A DNA stretch of 64,000 nt from Sporosarcina sp. Marseille-Q4063 (GCF_018309085.1 NZ_CP070502.1:1426001-1490000); one strand, 5' to 3'. Shown: positions 17,150-25,177, counted from the stretch's first letter. Program-made: numbers and translations. Notes: generated by a model from the letters alone, not told the origin.

Positions 17150-17203
17150 TTAATCTCCTCGGTCTCTCACACCATCGTACGTACCGTTCTGTATACGGGG
17201 ATT
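17131..17203 (-). mobile_element. Remnant of a group II intron 3' end (domains V/VI)
   Basis: On the minus strand, CCGTATACAGAACGGTACG, then TACGATGGTGTGAGAGACCG, then a short stem and CCCTATTCGAT resemble the 3' end of bacterial group IIB introns. Those end in a GTACGTACGGTGGTGTGAGAGG-type domain V and a CTACTCGAT-like tail. No reverse transcriptase is present nearby. The judgement rests on remembered consensus sequence. Confidence 0.5.
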
Positions 17204-17457
17204 CAGTTTAAGTCTGACCCAGTTGAATGTAACAGACATCATAAGCAACTTTCAGAGGTATAAGACTTTTTTTGTACAGCTTGACGGACTTGGTTTGGAC
17301 AAATACCATAACCATTTTCCGATTTCTTACAATATTGGACACGCACCTGCGCCCCCCCCTTATAATGTTATCTTATTTAAAGCGATTCTGTAAATTTCTA
17401 CGAATGACTCAATACGCTTGTCCCTATCCTCTTCGTTTTGCAAGAATAACTTAATAG
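17204..17457. other. Gene-free stretch with an eight-C tract
   Basis: No gene seen. A run of eight C residues at about 17352-17359 precedes TATAAT, with TTGGAC about 20 bases further upstream. A promoter with a variable spacer is possible but unproven. Confidence 0.3.
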
Positions 17458-17473
17458 TAAGTAAGCTTACTTA
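17458..17473. promoter_or_regulatory. 16-bp perfect palindrome upstream of the YjcZ-type gene
   Basis: TAAGTAAGCTTACTTA is a perfect palindrome 25 bases before the start codon and directly before the ribosome binding site. It could be an operator. The binding protein is unknown. Confidence 0.4.
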
Positions 17474-17498
17474 ATTTAATCAAAGGAGGGCGATAAGT

Positions 17499-17588
17499 AT
17501 GAGTCAGGGTTATGGACGAAGTGGATTTGCATTGATTGTTGTATTGTTTATCCTATTAATTATTGTTGGCGCAGCATGGGTAAACTAA
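17499..17588 (+). CDS. YjcZ-family small sporulation protein (29 residues)
   Basis: A 29-residue protein starting M-S-Q-G-Y-G-R-S-G-F and ending in one hydrophobic helix (A-L-I-V-V-L-F-I-L-L-I-I-V-G-A-A-W-V). This is the standard form of the YjcZ family of tiny spore-associated membrane proteins in Bacillales, in which a Gly/Tyr-rich head precedes F-A-L-I-V-V-L-F-I-L-L-I-I-V-G. A strong AAAGGAGGGCG ribosome binding site precedes the ATG and a terminator follows the stop. It supports a spore-forming host. Confidence 0.88.
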   Translation: MSQGYGRSGFALIVVLFILLIIVGAAWVN

Positions 17589-17599
17589 AATGAAAGTTG

Positions 17600-17627
17600 A
17601 AGAAGCTGGATTGTAATTCAGCTTCTT
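17600..17627 (+). terminator. Terminator of the YjcZ-type gene
   Basis: AAGAAGCTG/CAGCTTCTT stem with a ten-base loop, followed by CTTTCC, about 12 bases after the stop codon. Confidence 0.8.
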
Positions 17628-17633
17628 CTTTCC

Positions 17634-18028
17634 GCAAAATGACGTAGAAGTTGAATTAGCCAAAAATGCGATTGCTGAAGCAAAATATCATACAGGTGAA
17701 GTCATTCCTTGAACGTTAATTCGATATCTTTTCAATACGATTCCTCCATTCTTAAATTTCTAGTAAAGTTTCAATAATGGGGCATTCATAAATATCTTTG
17801 TTTTCGGGATATCTTTCTTTTAGGTCGATAAGCATTTGTTCGATTCTTTGGAGATCATGAATTTTAATACTCAATTCTTGATGCTATAGATTCGATTTTT
17901 TAATTTTAATCGTAGTACGTTCAGTTTTATAATTATCGCGTTTTATTCCACTTTCACCTGTCCCATCATGCCGTTGTCTTCATGTTCAAGAATATGACAA
18001 TGGAACATAAACACACCCTTATGATTAA
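17634..18028. pseudogene. Mosaic of fragments of the mer-copper locus
   Basis: Four pieces of the region 26.9-29.3 kb lie side by side. 17634-17702 (plus) repeats part of merA in inverted orientation (D-V-E-V-E-L-A-K-N-A). 17699-17865 matches the merA start plus the merR end (27143-27309). 17866-17943 matches the tail of the CDF-type gene (27668-27746). 17940-18028 matches the end of the multicopper oxidase (29252-29343). The last three keep the order and strand of the locus but lack everything between. Identity by eye is around 95%. No fragment can make a protein. Confidence 0.88.
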
Positions 18029-18344
18029 TGGGAGGGCTCTCTGTATTTTTCTTAATATGAATCAAACAAAACAAGAGATTTGGCAGGATTTTGCACATGA
18101 GCTGGCTCACAGTTTGAACCATGAGGGATACCAGTTCTCAATGAACGATCCATTTCGCAAGTATCAAGGGTGGCAAGCAGAACAGTTTGCATTTCATTTG
18201 TTGAATCATTTGGAATTACCGCAGCTTAGATGCGAAGCAGTTGGACTTATTGCAACTCTATTCAACGTTGAACATACCTTTGCGGATGTAAGATTGGAAA
18301 AGTGGTTAGAGAATCGGGAAGTTTGTTTTTTGGCTAGATTATAA
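18028..18344 (+). pseudogene. ImmA/IrrE-type metallopeptidase, 5' truncated
   Basis: The open frame begins at 17982, but its first codons are antisense to the multicopper-oxidase fragment. Own sequence starts near 18028. The remainder has the zinc peptidase motif H-E-L-A-H (in [12 protein letters not shown]) and the typical Q-A-E-Q-F-A-F-H-L-L segment. ImmA/IrrE proteins cut the repressor of integrative elements and prophages to trigger excision. The N-terminal part is missing and replaced by the mosaic, and no ribosome binding site remains, so the gene is very likely dead. Confidence 0.75.
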
Positions 18345-18371
18345 TTTTCTTATAGAAAGGATAGAATTAAA

Positions 18372-18560
18372 GTGGCTTCATTTCAAAAAAAAAAATAGCT
18401 GTAAACTCATGAAAGGTCAAATCCGTTGTACAAGGGATTTCAATTGATTTTGCTTCAGAAAGATTAGGTCATCGGACAATCGATACAACAATGAGGCATT
18501 ACGCACATACTTTAAATACAGTATTGACATTTACAGAAATGAAGAAAGGATTAGGGTGGG
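18372..18560 (+). pseudogene. Collapsed tyrosine integrase
   Basis: A GTG after AGAAAGGATAG starts V-A-S-F-Q-K-K, like the M-A-S-F-Q-K-R start of Tn916/phage-type integrases, and stops after eight codons. About 40 bases further the catalytic end appears: G-I-S-I-D-F-A-S-E-R-L-G-H-R-T-I-D-T-T-M-R-H-Y-A-H, with the H-x-x-R-type box and the nucleophile Tyr. The whole middle is deleted. It follows the ImmA/IrrE fragment, which is the usual gene order of such elements. Confidence 0.8.
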
Positions 18561-18623
18561 TTTGTGTATATTCTGTGTATAACATTTCATTTACCACCGT
18601 ATTCAATCGGATTCCCAAATATA

Positions 18624-18670
18624 AAAAAGCACTTGTAAACTTCGTTATAACAAAGTTTACAAGCGCTTTT
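18624..18670. terminator. Hairpin after integrase remnant 2
   Basis: AAAAAGCACTTGTAAACTT pairs with AGTTTACAAGCGCTTTT (one internal mismatch), giving a long stem with T run on the plus strand and A run before it, so it can work in both directions. Confidence 0.75.
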
Positions 18671-18704
18671 CCCTATCTTAACTTATACAAATTCATTGTA
18701 ATTA

Positions 18705-19120
18705 CGCCCTCGGCGGGCATATAATAACATCCCCTAACCCTTGTATTGACAAGGGTTAGTTCTTTTCTTGTGTATAATTTGTGTATAATAATTTCATAGT
18801 GTAAATTCACGGACTTACTTCCGTTTATAATTTACGATACTCCCACCATTTTTACGAACCTCATTATAATACTTCTCCATATATTTACCGACTTCTTTTT
18901 TCTGAAATAACCACTTGCTCCCTAGGCGTATCTTTGGAAATTCTTCATCATATAAAATATGGGTTACAATATTATTCCACGACATATTCAAATATATCGC
19001 TAGTTGCTTGGAATTCATGAAAAACACTTCTGATTCAAGTTCTTTTAAATGTTCATCTATTTCCTGAAGGTATAGCTCTTTTAGCTTTTCTTGATCAACT
19101 TCAACTTCAATGCTGATCAT
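18705..19120. repeat. Duplicated module, copy 2 (partner 16117-16526)
   Basis: This is a near-identical copy of the 16.1 kb block, including the CTAACCCTTGT/ACAAGGGTTAG hairpin at 18734-18759 and a DUF771-type gene. It also lies after an integrase tail. Confidence 0.8.
18815..19120 (-). CDS. DUF771-type helix-turn-helix protein, copy 2
   Basis: A 101-residue close paralogue of the 16.2 kb protein. It has the same E-L-E-S-E-V-F-F-M-N-S-K-Q-L core, a helix-turn-helix-like Y-L-N-M-S-W-N-N-I, and the wing W-L-F-Q-K-K-E-V-G-K-Y-M-E-K. It differs mainly at the N-terminus (I-E-V-E-V-D-Q-E). It overlaps the 3' end of the 68-residue gene before it, so the two are probably co-transcribed; copy 1 lacks this partner. 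A control function in the lost integrative element is likely but not shown. Confidence 0.7.
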   Translation of the reverse strand: MISIEVEVDQEKLKELYLQEIDEHLKELESEVFFMNSKQLAIYLNMSWNNIVTHILYDEEFPKIRLGSKWLFQKKEVGKYMEKYYNEVRKNGGSIVNYKRK

Positions 19121-19313
19121 TTTTCTTCACCCACTCATTTAACCAATCAATATCATTTTGCGACAAACCCAGTTCTTCTTCCACTTCTTTTTCTACTATA
19201 TGGTGCCAATTCGCTTCTTCCCATTCTAAATGGGTTTCCCACTCACGAATAACTTTAACCGCATTTTCTGTTTCTAGTTGCTGTCTAGTTTTAAAAGGTA
19301 TTATAATCGCCAT
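19107..19313 (-). CDS. Hypothetical acidic 68-residue protein
   Basis: The ATG at 19313 follows GAGGTGG at good spacing; the upstream GTG overlaps this site and is rejected. The protein starts M-A-I-I-I-P-F-K-T-R and then is rich in Glu and Trp (W-E-T-H-L-E-W-E-E-A-N-W-H-H). No family is recognised. It overlaps the DUF771-type gene by 14 bases and shares its strand, so it probably belongs to the same element. Confidence 0.55.
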   Translation of the reverse strand: MAIIIPFKTRQQLETENAVKVIREWETHLEWEEANWHHIVEKEVEEELGLSQNDIDWLNEWVKKNDQH

Positions 19314-19657
19314 GTTCGCCACCTCTTCCGATAAGATCTGTTCCTTCTATAATAAAGGTTGCAATCGAAAGAATCAAAAGGCTCTCACTAAAATTGTACG
19401 GTATTTAACAAAAGTGCATATACTCTGATTTATGACAGCGGGAGCACCTTTTGGAGAAGATATCTATTCCTGATAATAACTTTTGCTATCATAACTGTTA
19501 ATTTTGCAAATTTATTCGCTGTAATTACTTTAGTGTCTAAGCACATATTTAGTCCGACTAGTGAACTAATGAACCATGCGAAAGACATGAATTGTAATAA
19601 TTGATTTTAAAAGACGACCAAGACGACCACTCATTTACTTATGAGCGGTCGCCTTTT
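19314..19657. other. Gene-free stretch with a bidirectional terminator
   Basis: No gene is seen. At 19616-19648 a GACGACCACTCAT/ATGAGCGGTCGCC hairpin is followed by TTTTTTAT on the plus strand. On the minus strand it stands 3' of the 19.7 kb gene and may also end that transcript. Confidence 0.6.
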
Positions 19658-20104
19658 TTATTGATATTCCTCGTCATCCTCTTCTTCATCTTCATCGTCA
19701 TACTTAAATCCTCGTTCAATTTCAATCCAGGTCGGGACATTTGCATCCCAGTGGTACTCTGCTAACATTCTTCTCCCGCGTAGCTCTTCGATCTTATCGT
19801 GTACATATTCGGCGTCTAAAAAGAAGGTTGCTTCACCGGCAGCGTAGGAAGGTTTTTCCCGTGTATAATCAATCTTTAAAATATGTATCAAATTATCGTC
19901 ACACAAAAACTCTCGAAACTCATAGTTGTATAGCCAGAAAGTATCTTTAAATGGATCAATATCTTTTTCTTCTGGCGTTAGCCACATTCTTGTAGGTACA
20001 GGTCTATTGTTGGTGATTATTGCTTTTGGTACACTATCGAATTCGCGGAACTGTCCTCCTTCGACGGCCAACACGAATTTGTCGTCACTCTGATAAACTT
20101 GCAT
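19658..20104 (-). CDS. Hypothetical protein with strongly acidic tail
   Basis: A soluble protein of 148 residues (156 if the ATG at 20128 is used). The later ATG at 20104 is preferred, because a GGAG lies 13 bases before it and the earlier start has no ribosome binding site. Visible features are a beta-rich N-terminal part (F-V-L-A-V-E-G-G-Q-F-R-E-F), F-W-L-Y-N-Y-E-F-R-E-F and a C-terminal run made of Asp and Glu. No family is recognised. It is a single gene followed by a hairpin. Confidence 0.6.
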   Translation of the reverse strand: MQVYQSDDKFVLAVEGGQFREFDSVPKAIITNNRPVPTRMWLTPEEKDIDPFKDTFWLYNYEFREFLCDDNLIHILKIDYTREKPSYAAGEATFFLDAEYVHDKIEELRGRRMLAEYHWDANVPTWIEIERGFKYDDEDEEEDDEEYQ

Positions 20105-20232
20105 TTGGTTATCTACACTCCTTTTCATTTATTATGTATTCAAAACCTTTAATAATTTATATGCTACCATTAATAGAAAATAATGATATAGTTATTTTTG
20201 TAGTCGTTATAAAAAGAATGTAAGGTTAACAA

Positions 20233-20613
20233 ATGACATTTATTCCGGCGGTTGCGTTGAAGCATTTTAATAACACAATATATTTACCAATGTTAATCAC
20301 AATCCTCGAAAAAGATATGCTTACCATAGAATAAACTCAACTTAAATTTAAGCGACCATATACAAAAATGATTGAACAGGCGTTGAAAAGTGTTCGGACT
20401 GATTTAAAGAAAACAAATTTTTATCTAATGCGAAATAACATACAACTGATTAAACGTAACAACAACAAAGAGTTTACCGAATTCATATTATCAAGTGGGG
20501 CATTCGAGGAGTTCGAGAAATATTCGAGTGAAGATTTGAAGAATCGTACTGAAGAAAAAATGGGAGAATATCTGCTAAGTATGTGTAATGGTGAAGTAAA
20601 GATGTCTTTGTAA
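20233..20613 (+). pseudogene. Small gene interrupted by a nonsense codon
   Basis: An ATG at 20233 after AAGG starts M-T-F-I-P-A-V-A-L-K-H-F and runs to a TAA at codon 35. Without any frame change the reading continues through K-F-K-R-P-Y-T-K-M-I-E-Q-A-L-K-S-V to a normal stop at 20613. The whole would be a 126-residue basic helical protein of a kind common in Bacillales phage and element regions. The segment from the ATG at 20368 has no ribosome binding site of its own. A Gln/Glu to stop mutation is the simplest reading. Confidence 0.65.
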
Positions 20614-20685
20614 AAGGGCATTTCCACAAACGGGCCAGAATTGCTGATTTACTAAACTATTTTTTTAAAAAGAAAGGAGAATTAC

Positions 20686-20905
20686 ATGAAAAGCTTTAGT
20701 GAAGCCGACATTGAAAAATACTTAAAATATACTGATGAGAATGTAATCCCACTTGAAGAAGTATTTGGGTAATTGTTTTACATGTGGTGAACTCCTTAGT
20801 GAAGTTGAGTTACCTGAAGGTCCAGAAAAGAAAGTTGTTTGCTTAAAAGACCGAGATTATTTTGTAGAAGGATATGAAGAATTGCAAGAACTTGGAGAAA
20901 TTTGA
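20686..20905 (+). pseudogene. Small frameshifted gene
   Basis: An ATG after AAAGGAGAATTAC starts M-K-S-F-S-E-A-D-I-E-K-Y-L-K and ends at a TAA after V-F-G. The next frame continues directly as N-C-F-T-C-G-E-L-L-S-E-V-E-L-P and ends G-E-I. Joined, this gives about 72 residues with a single C-x-x-C pair. One base change in length near 20765-20772 separates the two parts. A sequencing error, a decayed gene or a programmed shift cannot be told apart; decay fits the neighbourhood. Confidence 0.6.
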
Positions 20906-21023
20906 GTAACGACCGTGAAATAAAATTATAAAAACAAACCTCTGAATATTAACGGTTTGTGAATAAGCTTACTTAAACGGGCGCGATTGTTGTGGAACAA
21001 AAAGTAACTCGATAGCCTTAACA

Positions 21024-21053
21024 AAAAGCTCAGATTTAAGTCTGAGCTTTTTT
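21024..21053. terminator. Bidirectional terminator after the vWA gene
   Basis: AAAAGCTCAGA/TCTGAGCTTTT, an 11-bp perfect stem with a six-base loop and T runs in both directions. It lies about 35 bases beyond the vWA gene stop. Confidence 0.85.
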
Positions 21054-21088
21054 GGGTGCTATTTACACTGTTGCTTCTAGCATTTACT

Positions 21089-22531
21089 CTATATTTCAAA
21101 AGCAGTAAAACTTCCTGTATCATCAAAATCCTTAATATGAACTACCCTGTCTGAAAACTGCTCTACAGTTTTTGTGTTAATTCCTATTACTAGAGATAGT
21201 ACATTAAATTCCTTTTCTTTTTTCTTTTTATTGAATGCTTCTAAAAACGAATTTTTTAGTCGGTCTTCACCATCAGTAACGAAAACTAAGTCCGCCTGTT
21301 TAAAACGACTTTCGTTTATTACTTTCAATGCCCCGTCAAGAGAAAGTGCAAAGTCCGTACCTCCACCAAGGAAAGTTTGTGCTAAATTGATCATATCCGT
21401 ACTTTTTATTTTTCCTCTTTCATATCTAAAGATTTGTGTACGAGTAGAGAACAATATCAAACAAAAATCTCTTCTTTGTTTTCTTGCAATTGACATGAGG
21501 GCTAATGTAAATCCCTTGGATTGAGTATCTAGCTTGTTCATACTGCCTGACTGATCCAGACAAAGTATGATTGGACCTTTCCCCAATACCTCTTGCCCTT
21601 TCTGCTCATACATCATCGTCTGGCCTTCTACAAATCGACGTAAGAAGTCATTCTTCGATATTGAGTGCGTGTATAAGCCCAATTCCATCGGTAGCAGTCG
21701 CTCAATATCATTTCCTAACGTAACCCCACTTCTTTCCATTGAATCATTATGCTTAGACTTTTGCTTTTTACGGGCTATCTGTTTAAATCGACCAGCCCAA
21801 TCTGCAATTTCTTTCATCTGTTTATTTGATGCAATTTTTTCAGCTAATGAAATTTGATCCCGTATAGGAACTTTTTTCAGTTCTGCATCACCACTACCGG
21901 CACTCGTGCCCCCAAGTAATGATTTCAAGCTATCTTTCGTCTGCTTCGTTTCCTGCATAGCTTTTTCCATCGCTTGCGAAAAGCTATGACTGTTGTTCTG
22001 TAACGTCTCTTGAAGTTGGCCGGCCAAGTCTGATATTGCTGCTGTTAAGTCTTCTTCTAGCTTCCCGTTACCATTTCTAGCCCCATTTTTTTGTTCCTGC
22101 TTTTGAAGCTGTCTTTTCATCGCCTGAATCTCTTGCATTTGTTTTTTTAAGCTTTCGTCTCTTTCTTTTTGTTCAATTAACCATTCATTCGTTTTCTCCC
22201 CGAATTTCACAGTTCCGATGGCTGAAGATATGTCATCCAATCGAGTAAATTTTCGATAGGTTCCAAACGAATCATCATTCATGATTTTCTCCATAAACGA
22301 TTTGTTAACTTGCAAATCATCAGGAATTTCATCTTCGGTCAATTCGGGTTTCATCTTGTATAAAGAAGCCCATATGTCACCGAGTAACGGTTCAAACTCA
22401 GGAAGTTCCCCATCAATGCTTAACTTTTGAAGTCCTTGCGACATATTATAAATTTCTTTGAAACGTCTTTTATCGAATGTATCTGTATTTAAAACAGAAT
22501 GATTTTCATCTTTTACTCTTATTGGTTTCAA
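21089..22531 (-). CDS. vWA-domain protein of the MoxR/vWA module
   Basis: A 480-residue protein. Residues up to about 220 are helical and coiled, with a Gln/Lys-rich segment (M-K-R-Q-L-Q-K-Q-E-Q). The C-terminal vWA domain starts near 315 with the metal-ion-dependent adhesion site D-Q-S-G-S. A G-G-G-T-D-F loop and V-T-D-G-E-D complete the site. In MoxR/vWA pairs this protein is thought to present substrates or partners to the AAA+ ATPase. A GTG at 22540 is in frame but touches the ribosome binding site, so TTG at 22531, eight bases after AAGGGAG, is preferred. It is the last gene of the module. Confidence 0.88.
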   Translation of the reverse strand: MKPIRVKDENHSVLNTDTFDKRRFKEIYNMSQGLQKLSIDGELPEFEPLLGDIWASLYKMKPELTEDEIPDDLQVNKSFMEKIMNDDSFGTYRKFTRLDDISSAIGTVKFGEKTNEWLIEQKERDESLKKQMQEIQAMKRQLQKQEQKNGARNGNGKLEEDLTAAISDLAGQLQETLQNNSHSFSQAMEKAMQETKQTKDSLKSLLGGTSAGSGDAELKKVPIRDQISLAEKIASNKQMKEIADWAGRFKQIARKKQKSKHNDSMERSGVTLGNDIERLLPMELGLYTHSISKNDFLRRFVEGQTMMYEQKGQEVLGKGPIILCLDQSGSMNKLDTQSKGFTLALMSIARKQRRDFCLILFSTRTQIFRYERGKIKSTDMINLAQTFLGGGTDFALSLDGALKVINESRFKQADLVFVTDGEDRLKNSFLEAFNKKKKEKEFNVLSLVIGINTKTVEQFSDRVVHIKDFDDTGSFTAFEI

Positions 22532-22617
22532 ATAAAACACTCCCTTTCAATTTTTTATAACAAAGAAATGCCAAGGATTAATTCCCTGGCATTGCAATAA
22601 CCTCCGTCAATGTATTT

Positions 22618-23784
22618 TTAAAATGGTATTTGTACTGTTGACTTTTCATTTGTGGTGCCAAAATCCATCGGCTCCAAAATACTGTCAAGTATTTCTTGTT
22701 GCATCGCTTTCACTTTATCAAGTAAAGAGTCAATATCCGCATCTCTACTTTGATTATGCTTTTTCAACTTATTTAAATCAGCAACTAACGATTTCAATTT
22801 TTGGGTAGCTTCCATACCAGCATCAGTAGAAGCATCCTTCTGCATCGAAGAAAATACTTCACTTGCCTCTTCCCGAATCATATCAAGTTTTCGAGTAACC
22901 ACATCCTGTGCATGACTGCGAACAATCAGGGAAACGTTATCTTTTTGATCCACTGTTTCCCAAAGGGCATTTTCAAGGATGACAATATCATCAACTTTTA
23001 CTACTTGCCTTTGGTTTATCAATGCTTTCGCTTGAAGAACCGAAAGTGACTGTTTAAACCGCCTGTCAGACGGACGGATTCCTTCATCACGCAATTCATT
23101 ACGGATTTTTGAAAGAGTTTCATATACTTCGTCAGGAATTGTAACCATGTCAGTAAAAAACTGTAGTTGAACCAATTCATCCATCGTCATGGAGGGCATA
23201 ACCTGATTTTGACCGGTACCCTTCATCATGGAAACAAAATTCATTCCATCTGCAATGTAATCTAATTCGAACCTAAGTAAGAACCTATCGAAAAGTGCTT
23301 CAAGTCCCTCTCCCTCTTCCGGGTATTCGTTCGAAGCCCCAATGACTGACATCAAGGGAACCTTTACCGGCGTTCCATTATTATAGAAGAGCCTTTCATT
23401 TATAAGTGTTAGTAAACTATTCAAGATTGCTGAATTGGCTTTAAATATCTCATCTAGAAATACAAGATTGGCTTCCGGCATTTTAGTTGCGGTATTCCGC
23501 TTGTACACGCCTTGTTCAAGGTCCCTTAACGACAACGGGCCAAATACTTCTTCGGGAGTACTAAATCTTGTCAGCAACCACTGGAAGTATTCCGTTCCCT
23601 GTACGATTTTTGCTAATTCGACCGACAATGCGGACTTCGCGGTTCCAGCAGGCCCAATCATAAGCATATGCTGCCTTGAAAGTAGAGCAACAAGAATCCC
23701 TTCAACTTCTTTTTCACGCTCAAAAAACTTTGCATTGAGTGCATTTTTTATTTCCTCTAACTTTGCAAAATTTGTGTTAGTCAT
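22618..23784 (-). CDS. MoxR/RavA-type AAA+ ATPase
   Basis: A 388-residue AAA+ ATPase. It has Walker A G-P-A-G-T-A-K-S (44-51), Walker B L-V-F-L-D-E (107-112), the MoxR insert motif S-T-P-E-E-V-F-G-P-L-S-L, sensor 1 G-A-S-N-E-Y-P (149-155) and an Arg finger region L-F-D-R-F-L-L-R. The last 80 residues form a coiled coil, which is longer than in the minimal MoxR. MoxR proteins act as chaperone-like motors together with vWA proteins, for example in metal-cofactor insertion, stress or conflict systems. The ATG follows AAAGGGG. It lies between the 64-residue gene and the vWA gene on one strand. Confidence 0.92.
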   Translation of the reverse strand: MTNTNFAKLEEIKNALNAKFFEREKEVEGILVALLSRQHMLMIGPAGTAKSALSVELAKIVQGTEYFQWLLTRFSTPEEVFGPLSLRDLEQGVYKRNTATKMPEANLVFLDEIFKANSAILNSLLTLINERLFYNNGTPVKVPLMSVIGASNEYPEEGEGLEALFDRFLLRFELDYIADGMNFVSMMKGTGQNQVMPSMTMDELVQLQFFTDMVTIPDEVYETLSKIRNELRDEGIRPSDRRFKQSLSVLQAKALINQRQVVKVDDIVILENALWETVDQKDNVSLIVRSHAQDVVTRKLDMIREEASEVFSSMQKDASTDAGMEATQKLKSLVADLNKLKKHNQSRDADIDSLLDKVKAMQQEILDSILEPMDFGTTNEKSTVQIPF

Positions 23785-23874
23785 TTTGTAAAACCCCTTT
23801 GTTTTTTAATATAAATAGAAAAAGGAAGCCGGTTTTTTTATTTACAGCCGAACTCCCCTTTATATGAACCCTCT

Positions 23875-24069
23875 TTAGTTTTTTGCTGAAAGAACAAACA
23901 ATTCTTGTTCTTTTATCGATAGCTCCCGCATTCTTAGCTGCAACTCTTGTTCTTTTAATTCATTTGAACGTTCGAGTTCTTGAGCAATCTTCTTAACATG
24001 TTGCACACAATCAACAACATCTCTATCATAGAATTTTCTTCCCATTATCGTTTGATAAAACTCAGTCAT
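23875..24069 (-). CDS. 64-residue coiled-coil protein of the MoxR/vWA module
   Basis: A small protein with a folded start (M-G-R-K-F-Y-D-R-D-V-V-D-C) and a long charged helix (E-L-K-E-Q-E-L-Q-L-R-M-R-E-L-S). The GGAGAG ribosome binding site is clear. It lies between the 297-residue unknown protein and the MoxR ATPase, with no terminator seen between them, and should be made together with both. No family is recognised. An adaptor role between the partners is possible. Confidence 0.7.
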   Translation of the reverse strand: MTEFYQTIMGRKFYDRDVVDCVQHVKKIAQELERSNELKEQELQLRMRELSIKEQELFVLSAKN

Positions 24070-24093
24070 GTCAATCTCTCCATTCCAATTCTT

Positions 24094-24987
24094 TTAAAGA
24101 TCCGCAACCATTTTCGAAACTGCAGCACGAATCGTCATAATTTTATTTTCTAGTGTATCCGCTTCATTAGCGACAACGTCTTTGTAATTACGATAGTTTG
24201 CAATTACAGACTTCGCATTTTCAATAATTTCCTTCACTTGTCCTTTTTTCAGCCCAGCACTCGACTTACAATCATGTAAAATAGATTCTAAATGGTCATT
24301 TAGCTTCGTGTTCACCATTTGCCTGTTGTCGAATGTATTAACAACGGGTATCTTGAACCCTTCACTGTTCTCAAGGGAGGACGTGAAGTTAACAAGCTGA
24401 TTCAACCCTTCTGTATGTGAATCTGGGACAAAGTATATTCCCCCATTCGGACGGACAGGTGTGGGTGCTAATGACTGTAGAATTTTATTGACCATTACTC
24501 TTACTTGCTGGGCTGAATAATGGTCTTTATAAATATTAAATTTACGTTCAGCTTCAAAGCACAGCTCTTTTGCAATTTCGTTCTCCGTTATAAAAATCAG
24601 AGAACTATTATTTTTATCAAGTGTGATTACTCCTGCTTTACTGTTGTAATTAAGACGTTTACCAGCCTGATCCACAGTCTCCACCACAATGTTTCTTTGC
24701 ACGTGGCTCTTATCCGAAAATACTTCACGTATAAGAAAGTTCTCGAATACCCCAGCATGTCCAGTAGATTTTCTAGTCTCTATCTCTTTAGTACTCCTTC
24801 GGAAAGCATCGGCTGGACGGATTGCATTCGGCATCCATTCAACAGGCAAACCTGATTGAACAAGTGCTTTCTCTAAATCTTCCATTTTGACTAATTGCTT
24901 TCCTACCGAGAACCACATCAAATGTCCCAAAATTCCTTCTTGCTGCTTGTTTTGAACAGCTGTCATATTATCAAGATTAATTGACAT
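24094..24987 (-). CDS. Unknown 297-residue protein, first gene of the MoxR/vWA module
   Basis: A soluble protein whose start is set by AAGGG nine bases before the ATG at 24987 (a TTG three codons earlier is rejected). The N-terminal half has G-I-L-G-H-L-M-W-F-S-V-G and W-M-P-N-A-I-R-P-A-D-A-F-R-R-S-T, and the middle is beta-rich. A conserved-looking G-G-I-Y-F-V-P-D-S-H core and a helical C-terminus follow. From memory it resembles an uncharacterised family called DUF6744, but this is not verified. It leads a set with a small coiled-coil protein, a MoxR ATPase and a vWA protein, so it is likely the specific sensor, substrate or effector of that machine. Confidence 0.7.
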   Translation of the reverse strand: MSINLDNMTAVQNKQQEGILGHLMWFSVGKQLVKMEDLEKALVQSGLPVEWMPNAIRPADAFRRSTKEIETRKSTGHAGVFENFLIREVFSDKSHVQRNIVVETVDQAGKRLNYNSKAGVITLDKNNSSLIFITENEIAKELCFEAERKFNIYKDHYSAQQVRVMVNKILQSLAPTPVRPNGGIYFVPDSHTEGLNQLVNFTSSLENSEGFKIPVVNTFDNRQMVNTKLNDHLESILHDCKSSAGLKKGQVKEIIENAKSVIANYRNYKDVVANEADTLENKIMTIRAAVSKMVADL

Positions 24988-25029
24988 ACCTAACAACCCT
25001 TTCTATTTTTGTATTTTAGATAAATAAAA

Positions 25030-25070
25030 AAACGCATTTAACACCTAGCGATTGCTAAGTAAATGCGTTT
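25030..25070 (-). terminator. Terminator just before the MoxR/vWA module (second of two)
   Basis: On the minus strand AAACGCATTTA/TAAATGCGTTT forms an 11-bp perfect stem, followed by TTTTTTATTT. It lies only about 43 bases before the first start codon. No good promoter fits between it and the gene, so it may be an attenuator. Confidence 0.85.
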
Positions 25071-25141
25071 TAAAATTACTCGATTTGTACTATTTCAATA
25101 ATCTCTCTTCCCTCTCCCTTCAATAACTATTTGAAAGCAAA

Positions 25142-25177
25142 AAAACCGATCTCCCCTGGATAGGAAAAATCGGTTTT
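25142..25177 (-). terminator. First terminator of the leader region
   Basis: On the minus strand AAAACCGAT/ATCGGTTTT forms a 9-bp perfect stem followed by seven T, about 75 bases upstream of the second terminator. Confidence 0.85.
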
